Shown: positions 9,066-18,318 of the stretch, piece after piece | Layout: each line of letters opens with the position of its first letter | Position numbering within the stretch: position 1 is the first letter of the stretch | Source: Fibrobacter sp. UWP2 | GTDB lineage: Bacteria > Fibrobacterota > Fibrobacteria > Fibrobacterales > Fibrobacteraceae | Direction: 5' to 3' | DNA length: 64,000 nt | NCBI RefSeq assembly: GCF_900141705.1 | Contig: NZ_FQYM01000019.1 | Coordinates: forward strand, 1 to 64,000 | Notes under the pieces: generated by a model | Database searches by the model: none | Seen by the model: the letters and a program-made list of their open reading frames with translations, nothing else | Told to the model about the DNA's origin: nothing | Translations under genes and position numbers: made by a program

Positions 9066-10426
9066 TGGAAGCTCTCAAGAAAGCTATCGATGCGTTCATC
9101 AATGCGTTCAAGATCGAGGACTTGCGTAAGAAGTTGCTCTTTACGCTTGCCATCCTCATCGTGTACCGTATTGGTGCCCACATCACCATCCCTGGAGTGA
9201 ACGCTGCCGTTTTGGCAGAGTACTTCAAAAACTCGAACAACTTGTTCGGCCTGTATGACTCTTTCACGGGCGGTGCGTTTGCTAAAGCGACCGTGTTCGC
9301 CCTGGGTATCATGCCGTACATTAGCGCGAGCATCATCATTCAGTTGATGGGCTCCGTTATTCCCGCCATCCAGATGCTTCAGAAGGAAGGTCAGGAAGGC
9401 CGTGCGAAGCTGAACCAGTACACCCGTTACTTCACGGTGGTTCTTTCCGCCTTGCAGGGATGGGGCATTTCTGTGTGGCTTTCCTCCCTTAAGGTGACGA
9501 CTGCTTCCGGTGTCGGTGTATCGGCCCTTGCGGACGATTTCGCGACTGGCGCCGGCAACATCGGCTTCCGTTTACTCGCTACCCTGACCTTCACCGCAGG
9601 TACGGTGTTTGTGATGTACCTCGGCGAACAGATCACCTCTCACGGTGTGGGTAACGGTATTTCTCTTATTATCTTCGCCGGTATCGTCGGCGGCCTTCCG
9701 CGGGCCGTCTTGGCAGAAACGGAAATGTTGAAGGAAGGCATCCAACCGCTCGCCATCGAGATCTTTATCTTGGCTATCGTGGTCGTGATTGTCGGATTCA
9801 TCGTCTTCGTGGAGCAGGCGACCCGTCGCATTCCACTCCAAAGTCCTCGCAGGACCGTCGGAAACAAGGTTATGGGTGGTCAGTCCAGCTATTTGCCCTT
9901 CAAGGTGAATACCGCTAACGTGATTCCCGTGATCTTCGCAAGCTGCATCATGTTCATTCCAGCAATGATTGCATCGTGGTTCCCGAACGTGTCTGCTATG
10001 CAGGCTTTTGCCACTGCGTTCATTCCGGGACACATCAGCTACAGTGTAGCCGATGCCCTCCTCATTATATTCTTCACCTACTTCTACACGGCAATCCAGT
10101 ACAACCCTAACGACATTGCCGAAAACCTGAAGAAGTCCGGTGGGTTTATTCCGGGGATCCGTCCGGGTAAGCAGACGGCAGAATACATTGACCATATTTT
10201 GACCAGGATTTCACTTCCGGGCTCTCTGTACCTCGCTTTTATTAGCGTCGGACCGCTCCATTTGAAAGCCGCACTCAATATGAGTTTCTATATTGGGGGC
10301 ACCTCGGTCTTGATCGTGGTCGGTGTTGCTCTGGATACGCTTCGTCAACTCGAAGCCCAGTTGCATACCAAGAATTATGAAGGTTTCTTGAAGCAAGGCC
10401 GCATTCGCGGCAGGATGGCATCTTAG
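9065..10426 (+). CDS. secY: Protein translocase subunit SecY
   Basis: SecY forms the channel of the Sec translocon in the inner membrane. The 453-residue product has about ten hydrophobic segments and the family signatures [20 protein letters not shown] near residue 80-100, [15 protein letters not shown], the cytoplasmic loop with [20 protein letters not shown] followed by SSYLPFKVN, and [18 protein letters not shown]. It overlaps rplO by one base and infA by one base, so it sits inside the translation operon as in most bacteria. It would translocate the many signal-peptide proteins encoded in this window. Confidence 0.98.
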   Translation: MEALKKAIDAFINAFKIEDLRKKLLFTLAILIVYRIGAHITIPGVNAAVLAEYFKNSNNLFGLYDSFTGGAFAKATVFALGIMPYISASIIIQLMGSVIPAIQMLQKEGQEGRAKLNQYTRYFTVVLSALQGWGISVWLSSLKVTTASGVGVSALADDFATGAGNIGFRLLATLTFTAGTVFVMYLGEQITSHGVGNGISLIIFAGIVGGLPRAVLAETEMLKEGIQPLAIEIFILAIVVVIVGFIVFVEQATRRIPLQSPRRTVGNKVMGGQSSYLPFKVNTANVIPVIFASCIMFIPAMIASWFPNVSAMQAFATAFIPGHISYSVADALLIIFFTYFYTAIQYNPNDIAENLKKSGGFIPGIRPGKQTAEYIDHILTRISLPGSLYLAFISVGPLHLKAALNMSFYIGGTSVLIVVGVALDTLRQLEAQLHTKNYEGFLKQGRIRGRMAS

Positions 10427-10644
10427 TGGCTAAAGAAGAAGGCATTCAAGTAGAAGGCGTTGTGTTGGAAGCACTTCCGAACGCGTTCTTCCGAGTGCAG
10501 CTCGGAAATGGTCACGAGATCCTCGCCCATGTTTCAGGAAAGATGCGTCGGCATTTCATCCGAATTTTGCCGGACGATAAAGTGTTGGTAGAAATCTCTC
10601 CCTACGACCTCAATCGTGGGAGAATCACTTACCGTTACAAGTAA
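10426..10644 (+). CDS. infA: Translation initiation factor IF-1 (GTG start)
   Basis: IF-1 is an OB-fold protein that blocks the A site during initiation. The 72-residue product has the family core [40 protein letters not shown] and the C-terminal [12 protein letters not shown]. The start is GTG on the secY stop codon (TAGTG overlap). In many bacteria adk and map lie between secY and infA; here they are absent and the genes are directly fused. Confidence 0.97.
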   Translation: MAKEEGIQVEGVVLEALPNAFFRVQLGNGHEILAHVSGKMRRHFIRILPDDKVLVEISPYDLNRGRITYRYK

Positions 10645-10671
10645 TAGGTATTTTCAAAGAAGGTCAAACCT

Positions 10672-10788
10672 ATGAAAATCAAAGCCTCCATCAAACCCAG
10701 ATGTGAAAACTGCAAGATCATCCGTCGCAAGGGTGTATTGCGCATCATCTGTTCGAAGAACCCCCGTCACAAGCAGAAGCAGGGATAA
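10672..10788 (+). CDS. rpmJ: 50S ribosomal protein L36, zinc-binding form
   Basis: A 38-residue protein between infA and rpsM, beginning [20 protein letters not shown]. It carries the zinc-ribbon pattern of the C+ form: Cys11, Cys14, Cys27 and His33. Ends RHKQKQG, typical of the family. An AAGAAGGTC ribosome-binding region lies just upstream. Position and sequence make the assignment secure despite its size. Confidence 0.96.
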   Translation: MKIKASIKPRCENCKIIRRKGVLRIICSKNPRHKQKQG

Positions 10789-10797
10789 GGAGATCGT

Positions 10798-11166
10798 ATG
10801 GCACGTATAGCTGGTGTCGATTTGCCGAAAAACAAGACTGTCGAGTACGGTCTGACGGCAATCTATGGTGTCGGTCTGTTCACCGCAAACAAGGTCTGTG
10901 CTCAGCTGGGCATCGACAAGAACAAGAAGTGCGATGACCTCACCGAAGAAGAACAAGGTAAGATTCGTCATCTCTTGGAAGACGAATACTCTGTGGAAGG
11001 TCAGCTCCGCGCAGAAATTACCTTGAACATCAAGCGTTTGCAGGATATTGGCTGCTATCGCGGCATTCGCCACCGCAAGGGACTTCCGGTCCGCGGTCAG
11101 CGTTCCCGCACCAATGCCCGCACTCGTAAGGGCCCCAAGAAGACTGTGGCTAACAAGAAGAAGTAA
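10798..11166 (+). CDS. rpsM: 30S ribosomal protein S13
   Basis: S13 partners with S19 and contacts the P-site tRNA and subunit bridges. The 122-residue product starts [20 protein letters not shown] and has the helix-two-turn-helix region IYGVG, then the C-terminal [20 protein letters not shown] and [13 protein letters not shown] tail. Ribosome-binding site AAGGAGA precedes the ATG. Begins the alpha-operon part of the cluster. Confidence 0.98.
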   Translation: MARIAGVDLPKNKTVEYGLTAIYGVGLFTANKVCAQLGIDKNKKCDDLTEEEQGKIRHLLEDEYSVEGQLRAEITLNIKRLQDIGCYRGIRHRKGLPVRGQRSRTNARTRKGPKKTVANKKK

Positions 11167-11177
11167 GGAGATTCATC

Positions 11178-11621
11178 GTGGCTGAAGAAGAAATCAAGGA
11201 AACTGCTGCCGCTGCTGAAGCTCCGGCCGCAGCCGCTACTGAAGAAGTTAAGGTCAAGAAGGGCAAAAAGCGTATTGACGTCCAGGGCATCGCCTGCGTG
11301 TTCGCTTCCTTCAACAATACAATCGTTTCTATCACCGACGCTCGCGGTAACGTGGTCGCTTGGGGCTCGCCCGGTAACTCCGGTTTCAAGGGCTCCCGCA
11401 AGAGCACTCCGTTTGCTGCTCAGCTCGCCGCCGAAACTGCTGCCCACAAGGCATTTGACCTCGGCATGCGTAAGGTGGACGTCCGCGTGAAGGGCGCTGG
11501 TGGCGGTCGTGAATCCGCTGTCCGTGCTCTCAAGAATGCGGGCCTCGAAGTTCTCTCTATTCGAGACGTGACGGGCATTCCGCACAATGGTTGCCGTCCT
11601 AAAAAGAAGAGAAGAATCTAA
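11178..11621 (+). CDS. rpsK: 30S ribosomal protein S11 (GTG start, acidic/Ala N-terminal extension)
   Basis: S11 lies on the platform near the mRNA exit. The core is typical: [52 protein letters not shown] and the C-terminal [13 protein letters not shown]. The GTG start at 11178 follows AAGGAG and gives 147 residues, which includes an N-terminal extension of roughly 30 residues rich in Ala, Glu and Lys that is longer than in the usual ~129-residue S11. No rpsD follows; the next gene is rpoA. Confidence 0.96.
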   Translation: MAEEEIKETAAAAEAPAAAATEEVKVKKGKKRIDVQGIACVFASFNNTIVSITDARGNVVAWGSPGNSGFKGSRKSTPFAAQLAAETAAHKAFDLGMRKVDVRVKGAGGGRESAVRALKNAGLEVLSIRDVTGIPHNGCRPKKKRRI

Positions 11622-11639
11622 TCCAAAGAGGTATCGCCA

Positions 11640-12614
11640 ATGATGTGGAAATCACTTCAGATGCCGCGCAGCTTCCAGAAAGTTGAGACCGGCGAAGACG
11701 GCCGCTACGCCAAGTTTGTCGTAGAAGCCCTAGAACGTGGCTGGGGTATCACCCTCGGCAACGCCCTCCGTCGCACGCTCCTCTCTTCTCTGCAAGGCGC
11801 AGCTATTGTCTCCGTGAAAATCGAAGGCGTAGAAAAGGAATTTTCTACAATTCCGGGAGTCAAGGAAGATGTCACCGACATTATCCTGAACTTGAAGAGC
11901 ATCCGCGTGAAGCTCCTCTCCGACCACGACGAAACCCTTCACCTGGACGTGTCCGGTGACGGTGAAGTCACGGCGAAGGACTTCGTGGACAATCCGAACG
12001 TCACTATTTTGACTCCGGATGTCCATATCGCGACATTGAACGGCAACGCTTCTCTGTCTATGGATGTGAAGATCTCCTGCGGTCGTGGCTACGTCACCGC
12101 CGATGAATTGAAGGACAAGGACGCTCCGATTGGTGTGATCGCCATGGACGCCAACTTCAACCCGGTGCAGAAGGTCGCTATGCACATCAGCGATACCCGC
12201 GTTGGACAGCGTACCGATTTCAACCGCCTGGAACTTGAAATTACGACTGACGGTTCCATTGACCCCGAAGACGCTCTCGCCTATGCCGCGAAGCTCCTCG
12301 TGGACCACCTAGAAATCTTCATCAACTTCGAAGGCGATCTCGAAAGCCCCGAAGAACTGGAGATGGACGAAGAACGTCAGCGTATTGCAACGCTCCTCCG
12401 CACTCGCGTGGACGAACTTGAACTGTCCGTTCGTTCCAGCAACTGCCTCCGTATGGCCAACATCCATACCGTTGGCGAGCTTGTGCGCAACAAGGAAAAC
12501 GATATGCTCAAATACAAGAACTTCGGCAGGAAGTCCTTGGTGGAACTTAACGAGGTGTTGACCTCCATGTGCCTCTCTTTTGGCATGGACGTCGATGACT
12601 ACTTGAAGGATTAA
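11640..12614 (+). CDS. rpoA: RNA polymerase subunit alpha
   Basis: Alpha scaffolds RNA polymerase assembly and its C-terminal domain binds UP elements and activators. The 324-residue product has the N-terminal dimerisation domain with GWGITLGNALRRTLLSSLQG, and the C-terminal domain with ELELSVRSSNCLRMANIHTV and LKYKNFGRKSLVELNEVL. In the usual alpha operon rpsD precedes rpoA; here rpsK is directly followed by rpoA with an 18-nt gap. ATG 11640 is followed by an M-W-K start that is slightly longer than many homologues; an ATG further in (MPRSFQK) is an alternative start. Confidence 0.97.
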   Translation: MMWKSLQMPRSFQKVETGEDGRYAKFVVEALERGWGITLGNALRRTLLSSLQGAAIVSVKIEGVEKEFSTIPGVKEDVTDIILNLKSIRVKLLSDHDETLHLDVSGDGEVTAKDFVDNPNVTILTPDVHIATLNGNASLSMDVKISCGRGYVTADELKDKDAPIGVIAMDANFNPVQKVAMHISDTRVGQRTDFNRLELEITTDGSIDPEDALAYAAKLLVDHLEIFINFEGDLESPEELEMDEERQRIATLLRTRVDELELSVRSSNCLRMANIHTVGELVRNKENDMLKYKNFGRKSLVELNEVLTSMCLSFGMDVDDYLKD

Positions 12615-12616
12615 CA

Positions 12617-13087
12617 ATGAGACACGGTGTAAAAAACAAGAAATTGGGCGTGAATGCCCAGCACAAGCGTGCCATCCTCCGCGCTCTTACCACTTCTATT
12701 CTTGAGAAGGGCATGGAAGCGGAACAGACCGCCCGCTACGTGCGCACGACTCTCCACAAGGCTAAGATTGTTCGTAGCAATGTGGACCGTATGATTACCT
12801 ATGCAAAGAAGGGCGACCTCTCTGCCCGTCGTGAAGCTGCCCGCTTCATCACGAGTCCGAAGGTCCTCCAGGATTTGTTCAACACAATCGGCCCGCGTTA
12901 TGCCTCCCGCAATGGTGGTTATACACGCATCATCAAGCTCGGTCCGAACCGCGCCGGTGACGCCGCTGAAATGGCCTTGATCGGTCTCGTCGAAGACGAA
13001 ATCGTTGCCAAGTCCAAGAAGGCTGCCGAACCTGCCAAGTCCGAAGCCGTGAGCATGGTCGAAGGCGAAAGCAAGTCCGCCAACTAA
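12617..13087 (+). CDS. rplQ: 50S ribosomal protein L17
   Basis: L17 is the last gene of the operon. The N-terminal 120 residues match the family: MRHGVKNKKLGVNAQHKRAI, EQTARYVRTTLHKAKIVRS, and ASRNGGYTRIIKLGPNRAGD. A C-terminal tail of about 35 residues rich in Lys, Ala, Glu and Ser is longer than in E. coli L17. It starts 2 nt after rpoA and is followed by a strong hairpin terminator, so the operon ends here. Confidence 0.97.
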   Translation: MRHGVKNKKLGVNAQHKRAILRALTTSILEKGMEAEQTARYVRTTLHKAKIVRSNVDRMITYAKKGDLSARREAARFITSPKVLQDLFNTIGPRYASRNGGYTRIIKLGPNRAGDAAEMALIGLVEDEIVAKSKKAAEPAKSEAVSMVEGESKSAN

Positions 13088-13104
13088 TCATTAGGCGATT
13101 TTAA

Positions 13105-13147
13105 AGTTGGTTCGTCGGTTCCCCCGGCGGGCCACTTTTTTTATTTT
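13105..13147 (+). terminator. Rho-independent terminator of the ribosomal operon
   Basis: A two-part hairpin: outer stem AGTTGG/CCACT, inner stem CGTCGG/CCGGCG with a TTCCC loop, followed directly by a T-tract. It lies 18 nt after the rplQ stop. Confidence 0.85.
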
Positions 13148-13257
13148 TTGTCATAGTCGTGTCTTTTTAGTGTAAATCGTTGATTATCAGCACTTTCCAA
13201 GGATTTCTTTTTGTATTTTTGTAAGGATTGCGACTATCAAGGACGAGTCATTTTTAT

Positions 13258-14424
13258 ATGCATTTTTTTGTTATTGCACTTTTGGCTGCTTTTTCGACGC
13301 TTTTTGCGGGCGATATCTCTTCGTTGTCGAGTTTGGCGTCGGGGAACCAGAGTACCATTGCCCGTGGTAACGCCTCGCTTACGCCGACTTACGCCGAATT
13401 GACGGTGGATTCCAACTATGTGTTGGGTCCTGGTGATTTTTTGGACTTGATGCTCGAGGAGAAATATCTCTCGGTTCAAATCTACCCGGACGGATCTATT
13501 GCCATTGAAGAGTGCGGTGCGGTCAATGTGGGCGGCAAGACTCTTGCCGAGGCACGCCAGATTATTTTGGACTTGGTCTCAAAGCGTTACAAGCGTGAGT
13601 ATTGTTTTGTGCAGCTCGCCGCCCTTAAAAAGTTCCGCGTAAACGCCATGGGCGCCGTTTCACTGGTGGGTCAGCACCAGGTGGAACCGCAAACCCGTTT
13701 GAGCATGTTCATTCGCCAAATCAACGGCACGCTGGTCAACGCGAATACCGAGGATATCCAGGTGATTCGCGGGAAGGACACGCTTCATGTGAACTTCAAC
13801 GACATTACCACCAAGGGCGATTTTGAGAACGACATTATGCTTGAGCAGGGCGACAAGATTTATGTGCCCTTCGTGACCATGGGCAACAACATCTCGCTTA
13901 TTTTCCCGGGCTACCGCACGAGCGTTGCCCATTCTCCCGACAAGACCTTGCAGGATTACTTTGAACTTTCTGGAGCTTCCAGGTTGCACAACTATGGCTA
14001 CAAGGCGGCCTGCGTGCGTGAACCGGGGGAGGCTCCCCGTTGGATATCGCTTGCTGAGATGAAGGATACCAAGGTTGCTCCGAATACCGAGGTGGAATTC
14101 ACGGTGCAGGAAATGCTTGTGTACGTGGGTGGCGCCGTCGCCATGATTGGCCGTCTCCAGTACAATCCATCGTGGCATGCCCTTGACTACATTGCCGCCT
14201 CCGGCATCAATACCATCACGGGCTCGTGGAACCAGGTGAAGGTGTGGCGCGGCAACAAGCCCAAGGCCATCTCGGTCAAGGTGGCAGAAGACCAGATTTT
14301 GCCGGGCGACTACATTGAAATTCCCAAGAGCCGCTATGAATCGTTCAAGGATTTCACCTTGTTCATTGCATCCCTCCTGACCGTCGTCTCGTCGGCATTC
14401 ATCATTTACGTCAACTACAAGTAG
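13258..14424 (+). CDS. Polysaccharide biosynthesis/export protein (Wza-like outer-membrane secretin-type)
   Basis: Predicted channel protein for export of capsule or exopolysaccharide. The 388-residue product has an N-terminal hydrophobic signal (MHFFVIALLAAFSTLFAG), a polysaccharide-export domain at about residues 54-125 (NYVLGPGDFLDLML, SIAIEECGAVNVGGKTLAEA), two SLBB-like segments at about 130-215 and 295-350, and a C-terminal hydrophobic helix at about 365-388. ATG 13258 is chosen because AAGGACGAG lies 10-18 nt upstream; an in-frame TTG at 13228 is possible but poorly spaced. There is no lipobox cysteine, unlike typical Wza. It forms an apparent operon with the next two genes (gaps 3 nt). 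Confidence 0.85.
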   Translation: MHFFVIALLAAFSTLFAGDISSLSSLASGNQSTIARGNASLTPTYAELTVDSNYVLGPGDFLDLMLEEKYLSVQIYPDGSIAIEECGAVNVGGKTLAEARQIILDLVSKRYKREYCFVQLAALKKFRVNAMGAVSLVGQHQVEPQTRLSMFIRQINGTLVNANTEDIQVIRGKDTLHVNFNDITTKGDFENDIMLEQGDKIYVPFVTMGNNISLIFPGYRTSVAHSPDKTLQDYFELSGASRLHNYGYKAACVREPGEAPRWISLAEMKDTKVAPNTEVEFTVQEMLVYVGGAVAMIGRLQYNPSWHALDYIAASGINTITGSWNQVKVWRGNKPKAISVKVAEDQILPGDYIEIPKSRYESFKDFTLFIASLLTVVSSAFIIYVNYK

Positions 14425-14427
14425 TAT

Positions 14428-15630
14428 ATGGAAAAACAGGAATCTATAGGCTTTATTGAACTTTGCTTGCGGGTTCTAAACAACGACCTGAAGCATTTCA
14501 AGCTGTGCTGCGCTATTGTCCTTATTCCGACCATAGCTGTATTCGTTGCGGTCATGTGGGTCATTAAGCCTTGTTACCGCGCATCGGCGATAGTGACTCC
14601 TCCCGCTGCCGACAATACCATGAGTTCGCTGAACGCATCCCTGAGCAGCAGCTTGGGTGGAATGAGTTCCTTGTTGGGTTTGTCGTCGAACGAGAATGAC
14701 GCCAATGCGGTTTGGACGATCCTCAATAGCTGGGAACTGCATGACCAGGTGATTCGCGAGTTCAATCTGAAAGAGCACTACGAGTTTGATGGCGATTTTC
14801 ATGCCGACTTGCTGAAGAAGTTCCGCAAGAATTTTGGACTTGAATGCAACGACGAGAATATGTTCGTCATTACCGTTGAAGACGAGGACTATGCCCTTGC
14901 CGCCAAGATGGTCCAGTTCATGCTCGACAAAGCAGATTCCGCTTTTAACCATTTTAAGACGACTCAGGCCCGCCAAACGCGCGAGTACTTCCAGTCAAGG
15001 CTTGACTCCTGCGACAAGGACCTGGATTCCCTTTTGGCGAAGTTTGTGAAGTTCCAAGTGGACAACAACTTTTATGATCCCGAAATCCAGATGGAATCGA
15101 CCATCAAGTATATTGCCGAATTGCAGGCGAAACGCGATGAAGTCGGAATCGAGATGGCGTACGAGAAGGCTAACCGCGGTGCGGACTCCAAACGCTACGA
15201 TGAACTTTCTAAACGTTACAATGGCATTAACAACGCCTTGAATGGGACGCTTGGCGGTCGCCACAAGAAAATGGGCATGGTCGCTCTCAAGCAGTCCCCT
15301 GAATTGGGTGCCGAGTATATGCGCATTGAGGCGCAAATCCGTGTTCAGGAGTCCCTCTACAAGTTTTTGCGCCAGCAGAGTGAACAGCTCCGCATAGAGG
15401 AGTCCAAAATGCTCACGAACCTGCATGTGATTGAACCGCCTTGGGCGAACAACAAAAAAGTATTCCCGCTTCGCGGCGTGACTTTGATTTTCACGGTGTT
15501 TGTTTCGTTCCTTTTGGCGTCCATTATATGCAGCGTTATGGAGTACCTCCGTTCCGAGGAATCTACTGATTCCACCGTGGCTAAGGAATGGCGCGTTTTC
15601 AAGGGATTTTTTAAGAAATCCAAGGTGTAA
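14428..15630 (+). CDS. Wzz-type chain-length determinant / polysaccharide co-polymerase
   Basis: Predicted inner-membrane regulator of polysaccharide chain length. The 400-residue product has a first membrane segment at about residues 26-50, a periplasmic region of about 290 residues with helical, coiled-coil-prone sequence, and a second membrane segment near 350-372 preceded by the proline-rich IEPPWANNKKVFPLRG, the usual Wzz boundary. There is no C-terminal tyrosine-kinase domain, so this is a PCP-1 or PCP-2b-like protein. It begins 3 nt after the export protein and ends 3 nt before the polymerase. Confidence 0.85.
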   Translation: MEKQESIGFIELCLRVLNNDLKHFKLCCAIVLIPTIAVFVAVMWVIKPCYRASAIVTPPAADNTMSSLNASLSSSLGGMSSLLGLSSNENDANAVWTILNSWELHDQVIREFNLKEHYEFDGDFHADLLKKFRKNFGLECNDENMFVITVEDEDYALAAKMVQFMLDKADSAFNHFKTTQARQTREYFQSRLDSCDKDLDSLLAKFVKFQVDNNFYDPEIQMESTIKYIAELQAKRDEVGIEMAYEKANRGADSKRYDELSKRYNGINNALNGTLGGRHKKMGMVALKQSPELGAEYMRIEAQIRVQESLYKFLRQQSEQLRIEESKMLTNLHVIEPPWANNKKVFPLRGVTLIFTVFVSFLLASIICSVMEYLRSEESTDSTVAKEWRVFKGFFKKSKV

Positions 15631-15633
15631 CCC

Positions 15634-16983
15634 ATGTTAGGATGGGTAGTGGCATACCCGGTAACGTCGGCCTTTTTGCTGGTGTCTTTTTTTTGCCTAC
15701 TGCAGTCGTGGTGGTTTAAGCGCGATTTTTTTAGCCCAATGACGGTGTACTGCTTTTCGCAGTGCATTACCCTTGCCATCGCGTATTTGCAGTTGGACAA
15801 GGCCATGTCGGATTTTAAACCGCTCACATGGATGGTTTGGATTTTGGGGTTCCTTTCGTTTTGCACTGGTTGCGGGCTCGCCAAGTTGCTTGCCAAGTCG
15901 AAACACTTGCCTACCCGCGTGGCGGCGGCTATTCCACCCAAAAATTACAACTGGAATTTGCATGTCCTTTTTTCTTTTGTTCCCTTTTTCATTTTTTTGC
16001 TGGGCGTCTATGGCGTGATCACGGTTGCCGGCAACCTTTTGGTGTTTACCGACAATCCGGCACGGTGGATGGACAAGAGCGTGAACTACGGCTACTACGC
16101 CTTGTTTGTGAGCTCAGGTCCCTTAGTGGTGTTGCTTTTTGGTGTGGCGAGTTTTAGCTCGTTCAACAAGTGTGTAGCTGCAAGGCGTGTGGCGAAGTTG
16201 ATGGTTCTTGTGACGATCGTCCTCAATTTGATGGCCTACCCGAATCGAACAGGATTATTTTTTAACTTGGGCTTTTTGCTGATATTTATAAACTTTTTGT
16301 ACAAAAAAATTTCGCCCGTGGCGATCATGCTCGTTTTGGTTGCGGCCATATCGGCGTTTATCGGTATTAGTAATTTGAGAAACCAATATGGTGGGGGCAC
16401 TGCCGAGGGCAAGGCCATGAATGTGGTGGTCAAACTTCCGTACATGTACGTCGCAAACAATTACTGGAATTTGGACTATGCGGTTAATTCGCCAACCGAC
16501 AGAGAAATCCACCCGTTCACTTATGGCATTGACTTTTTTAGCGGGGTATTGGAGTATGCCCGCATATCGAATTCCTTCAAGACGTCTTTGGGCTGGGACA
16601 CCCCCTTTAACGACAGAATCCAGAAGGTGAACGGATTCAACACGGTAAACTATTTGTGGGACGTCTACAAGGATTTCCGTCTTTTTGGTGTTTTCCTGTT
16701 GCCTTTTTTGTGTGGGCTGGCGCTTTCGGTTTTGTACCTGCGGATGTGCAAGCCGTTTACACCCAGGCAAGTAACTTTGTACACTTACTTTGTCTATTTT
16801 GTGGGTTGGTGGTTTTTTACCTCGGGCTACAAGCAGGGGGTATATGTGCTTTGGCTGCCGGTGGTCTTTTTTATTACCACGGTGTGCATGGGTCGCCGCA
16901 AGCTAAAAGCGGATGCGCTTGTTTGCGATAAAGTAAATAACGAGGATGACGCTCAAAAAAACATCGCCGCTCAATGTGAGTAG
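15634..16983 (+). CDS. O-antigen/oligosaccharide repeat-unit polymerase (Wzy-like)
   Basis: A 449-residue multi-pass membrane protein with about ten to twelve hydrophobic segments and a long periplasmic loop at about residues 255-345 (NYWNLDYAVNSPTDRE, YGIDFFSGVLEYAR). This loop organisation, with a conserved YGIDFFSG-like stretch, is typical of the oligosaccharide repeat-unit polymerase family that links lipid-carried repeat units. Sequence identity is low in this family, so the call rests on topology and context: export protein and Wzz directly upstream, Wzx convergent downstream. Its 3' end overlaps the convergent flippase gene by 81 bp. Confidence 0.75.
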   Translation: MLGWVVAYPVTSAFLLVSFFCLLQSWWFKRDFFSPMTVYCFSQCITLAIAYLQLDKAMSDFKPLTWMVWILGFLSFCTGCGLAKLLAKSKHLPTRVAAAIPPKNYNWNLHVLFSFVPFFIFLLGVYGVITVAGNLLVFTDNPARWMDKSVNYGYYALFVSSGPLVVLLFGVASFSSFNKCVAARRVAKLMVLVTIVLNLMAYPNRTGLFFNLGFLLIFINFLYKKISPVAIMLVLVAAISAFIGISNLRNQYGGGTAEGKAMNVVVKLPYMYVANNYWNLDYAVNSPTDREIHPFTYGIDFFSGVLEYARISNSFKTSLGWDTPFNDRIQKVNGFNTVNYLWDVYKDFRLFGVFLLPFLCGLALSVLYLRMCKPFTPRQVTLYTYFVYFVGWWFFTSGYKQGVYVLWLPVVFFITTVCMGRRKLKADALVCDKVNNEDDAQKNIAAQCE

Positions 16984-18135
16984 CGGGATGTTGCTAGCGG
17001 GGAGTTGACGTGCCCCCAGAATGCAAACGGCAATGTTGAACACCCCGCCGAGGGTAATGAAAAGCCCGTAAAGGACGGTTCTTTTTTCTTTGAGCATGGT
17101 CGAGATCATGGACATGCGCATGGCTTGCAGTACAAGCGATGCCGTGAGCATGCGGAGGCATGCCGAACTAACGGCGAGCACGTCAGTGGTCCAGGGGGCG
17201 CCAAAAAAGATGATGCGGAGCGTGTATTGCGGGACCAGCCAGAACGGGGTGGTGGCGAGCACAATGAACAGCGTGAAAATGAACTGGTCGCGCACATGGA
17301 TTTTGGAACTGTCGGCTTGGTGGAGCGTAATGAGGCTCGACGAAATAAAGTGCACCATGAGTCCCGAGGCGAGGATGACCAGTTTGTGTGCAAAGTTGTA
17401 GGCTCCCAAGAATTCGGGCGGGGCAAAGTGCGAGGCGGTGTAGAGCCCTACGGGGAGGTAGGCGAAGCTTGCCAGGCTCGCCACGGCGTAGGGGAGCGCC
17501 GACTTGAACATGAGTGCAAAAAAGCGCTTGGTTTTCCAGGTGATGTGGAATACTTTGCGCGAGAAGGCGTTGCCTACGCCAAAGCCGAATGCCGGCAAGG
17601 CCGCCACGACCATGGCCATGGCGATGGCGGGGATGGAGTCCAGGTGGAAGTAGCAGAGGGCTACACCCATGATGGTGGTGTAGGCTATGGTGTGCAGTAC
17701 CTTGGAGATGAGCAGTTTTTTCCAGAAGTTGCCGCAAATGAAGAACCAGTCAAAAAAGGCGTGCTGGAACAGGAGCCCGAGGGCGAGCACGAGTTCGCCT
17801 TCGAAGACGGGGCTGTCACGGCGGATGGTAAAGGCGAACACCACCATGGCGAGTGCCGCCACGGCTGTCATGGAGAGCCTCAGCTGCAGCACATTGGTGA
17901 ACAGGCTTCCTTGCGTGGCGCGTTTGCCAAAGTAGGCGAGGATGAGCGTCGCCATGCCAAAGTCGGCGATGGCGCAAAAAATGGTATAGTCGCTTTGCAA
18001 AATGCCAAAGTGCCCAAAATTGACAATTCCCAGGTTGTTGGCGATAATATTCTGCACAAGCACAGAAACGCCTTGGATGAGAATGTTCACCAAAGAAATG
18101 AATACGCCAATCTTTATGTTCTTGAATACTTCCAA
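16903..18135 (-). CDS. Polysaccharide flippase (Wzx / MATE-like, polysaccharide_synt family)
   Basis: A multi-pass membrane protein predicted to translocate lipid-linked oligosaccharides. Features include the N-terminal NILIQGVSVLVQNIIANNLG segment, followed by FGHFGIL, and about twelve to fourteen hydrophobic segments. The open frame extends back through the tRNA-Leu gene, which cannot be coding, so I place the start at TTG 18135 (410 residues, LEVFKNIKIGVF); no ATG lies near the first membrane segment and the ribosome-binding site is weak, so the start is uncertain. It is convergent with and overlaps the Wzy-like gene by 81 bp and is divergent from tRNA-Leu. Confidence 0.75.
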   Translation of the reverse strand: MEVFKNIKIGVFISLVNILIQGVSVLVQNIIANNLGIVNFGHFGILQSDYTIFCAIADFGMATLILAYFGKRATQGSLFTNVLQLRLSMTAVAALAMVVFAFTIRRDSPVFEGELVLALGLLFQHAFFDWFFICGNFWKKLLISKVLHTIAYTTIMGVALCYFHLDSIPAIAMAMVVAALPAFGFGVGNAFSRKVFHITWKTKRFFALMFKSALPYAVASLASFAYLPVGLYTASHFAPPEFLGAYNFAHKLVILASGLMVHFISSSLITLHQADSSKIHVRDQFIFTLFIVLATTPFWLVPQYTLRIIFFGAPWTTDVLAVSSACLRMLTASLVLQAMRMSMISTMLKEKRTVLYGLFITLGGVFNIAVCILGARQLPASNIPLLTLSGDVFLSVILVIYFIANKRIRF

Positions 18136-18156
18136 CGAGGGATAAAATAGATGTTT

Positions 18157-18191
18157 TTGCCGACAAAAGCCAGTGATATTTGCTAATTTTG
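18157..18191 (+). promoter_or_regulatory. Promoter-like motif upstream of tRNA-Leu (TTG-N24-TAATTTTG)
   Basis: TTG at 18157 and TAATTTTG at 18184 precede the mature tRNA 5' end by 11 nt. TAnnTTTG is the Bacteroidetes -7 consensus. The 24-nt spacing is longer than the usual 19-21, so confidence is moderate. Confidence 0.45.
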
Positions 18192-18199
18192 GGTGCGGA

Positions 18200-18282
<83 letters not shown>

Positions 18283-18318
18283 TGCATATTCAAACAAAAA
18301 CGTCTAATCGGAGCTTAT

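Noticed and set aside
17005-18150. A 381-codon plus-strand frame across the flippase gene
   Set aside because: The product is rich in Gly, His and Glu without structure and is the complement of membrane-helix codons.
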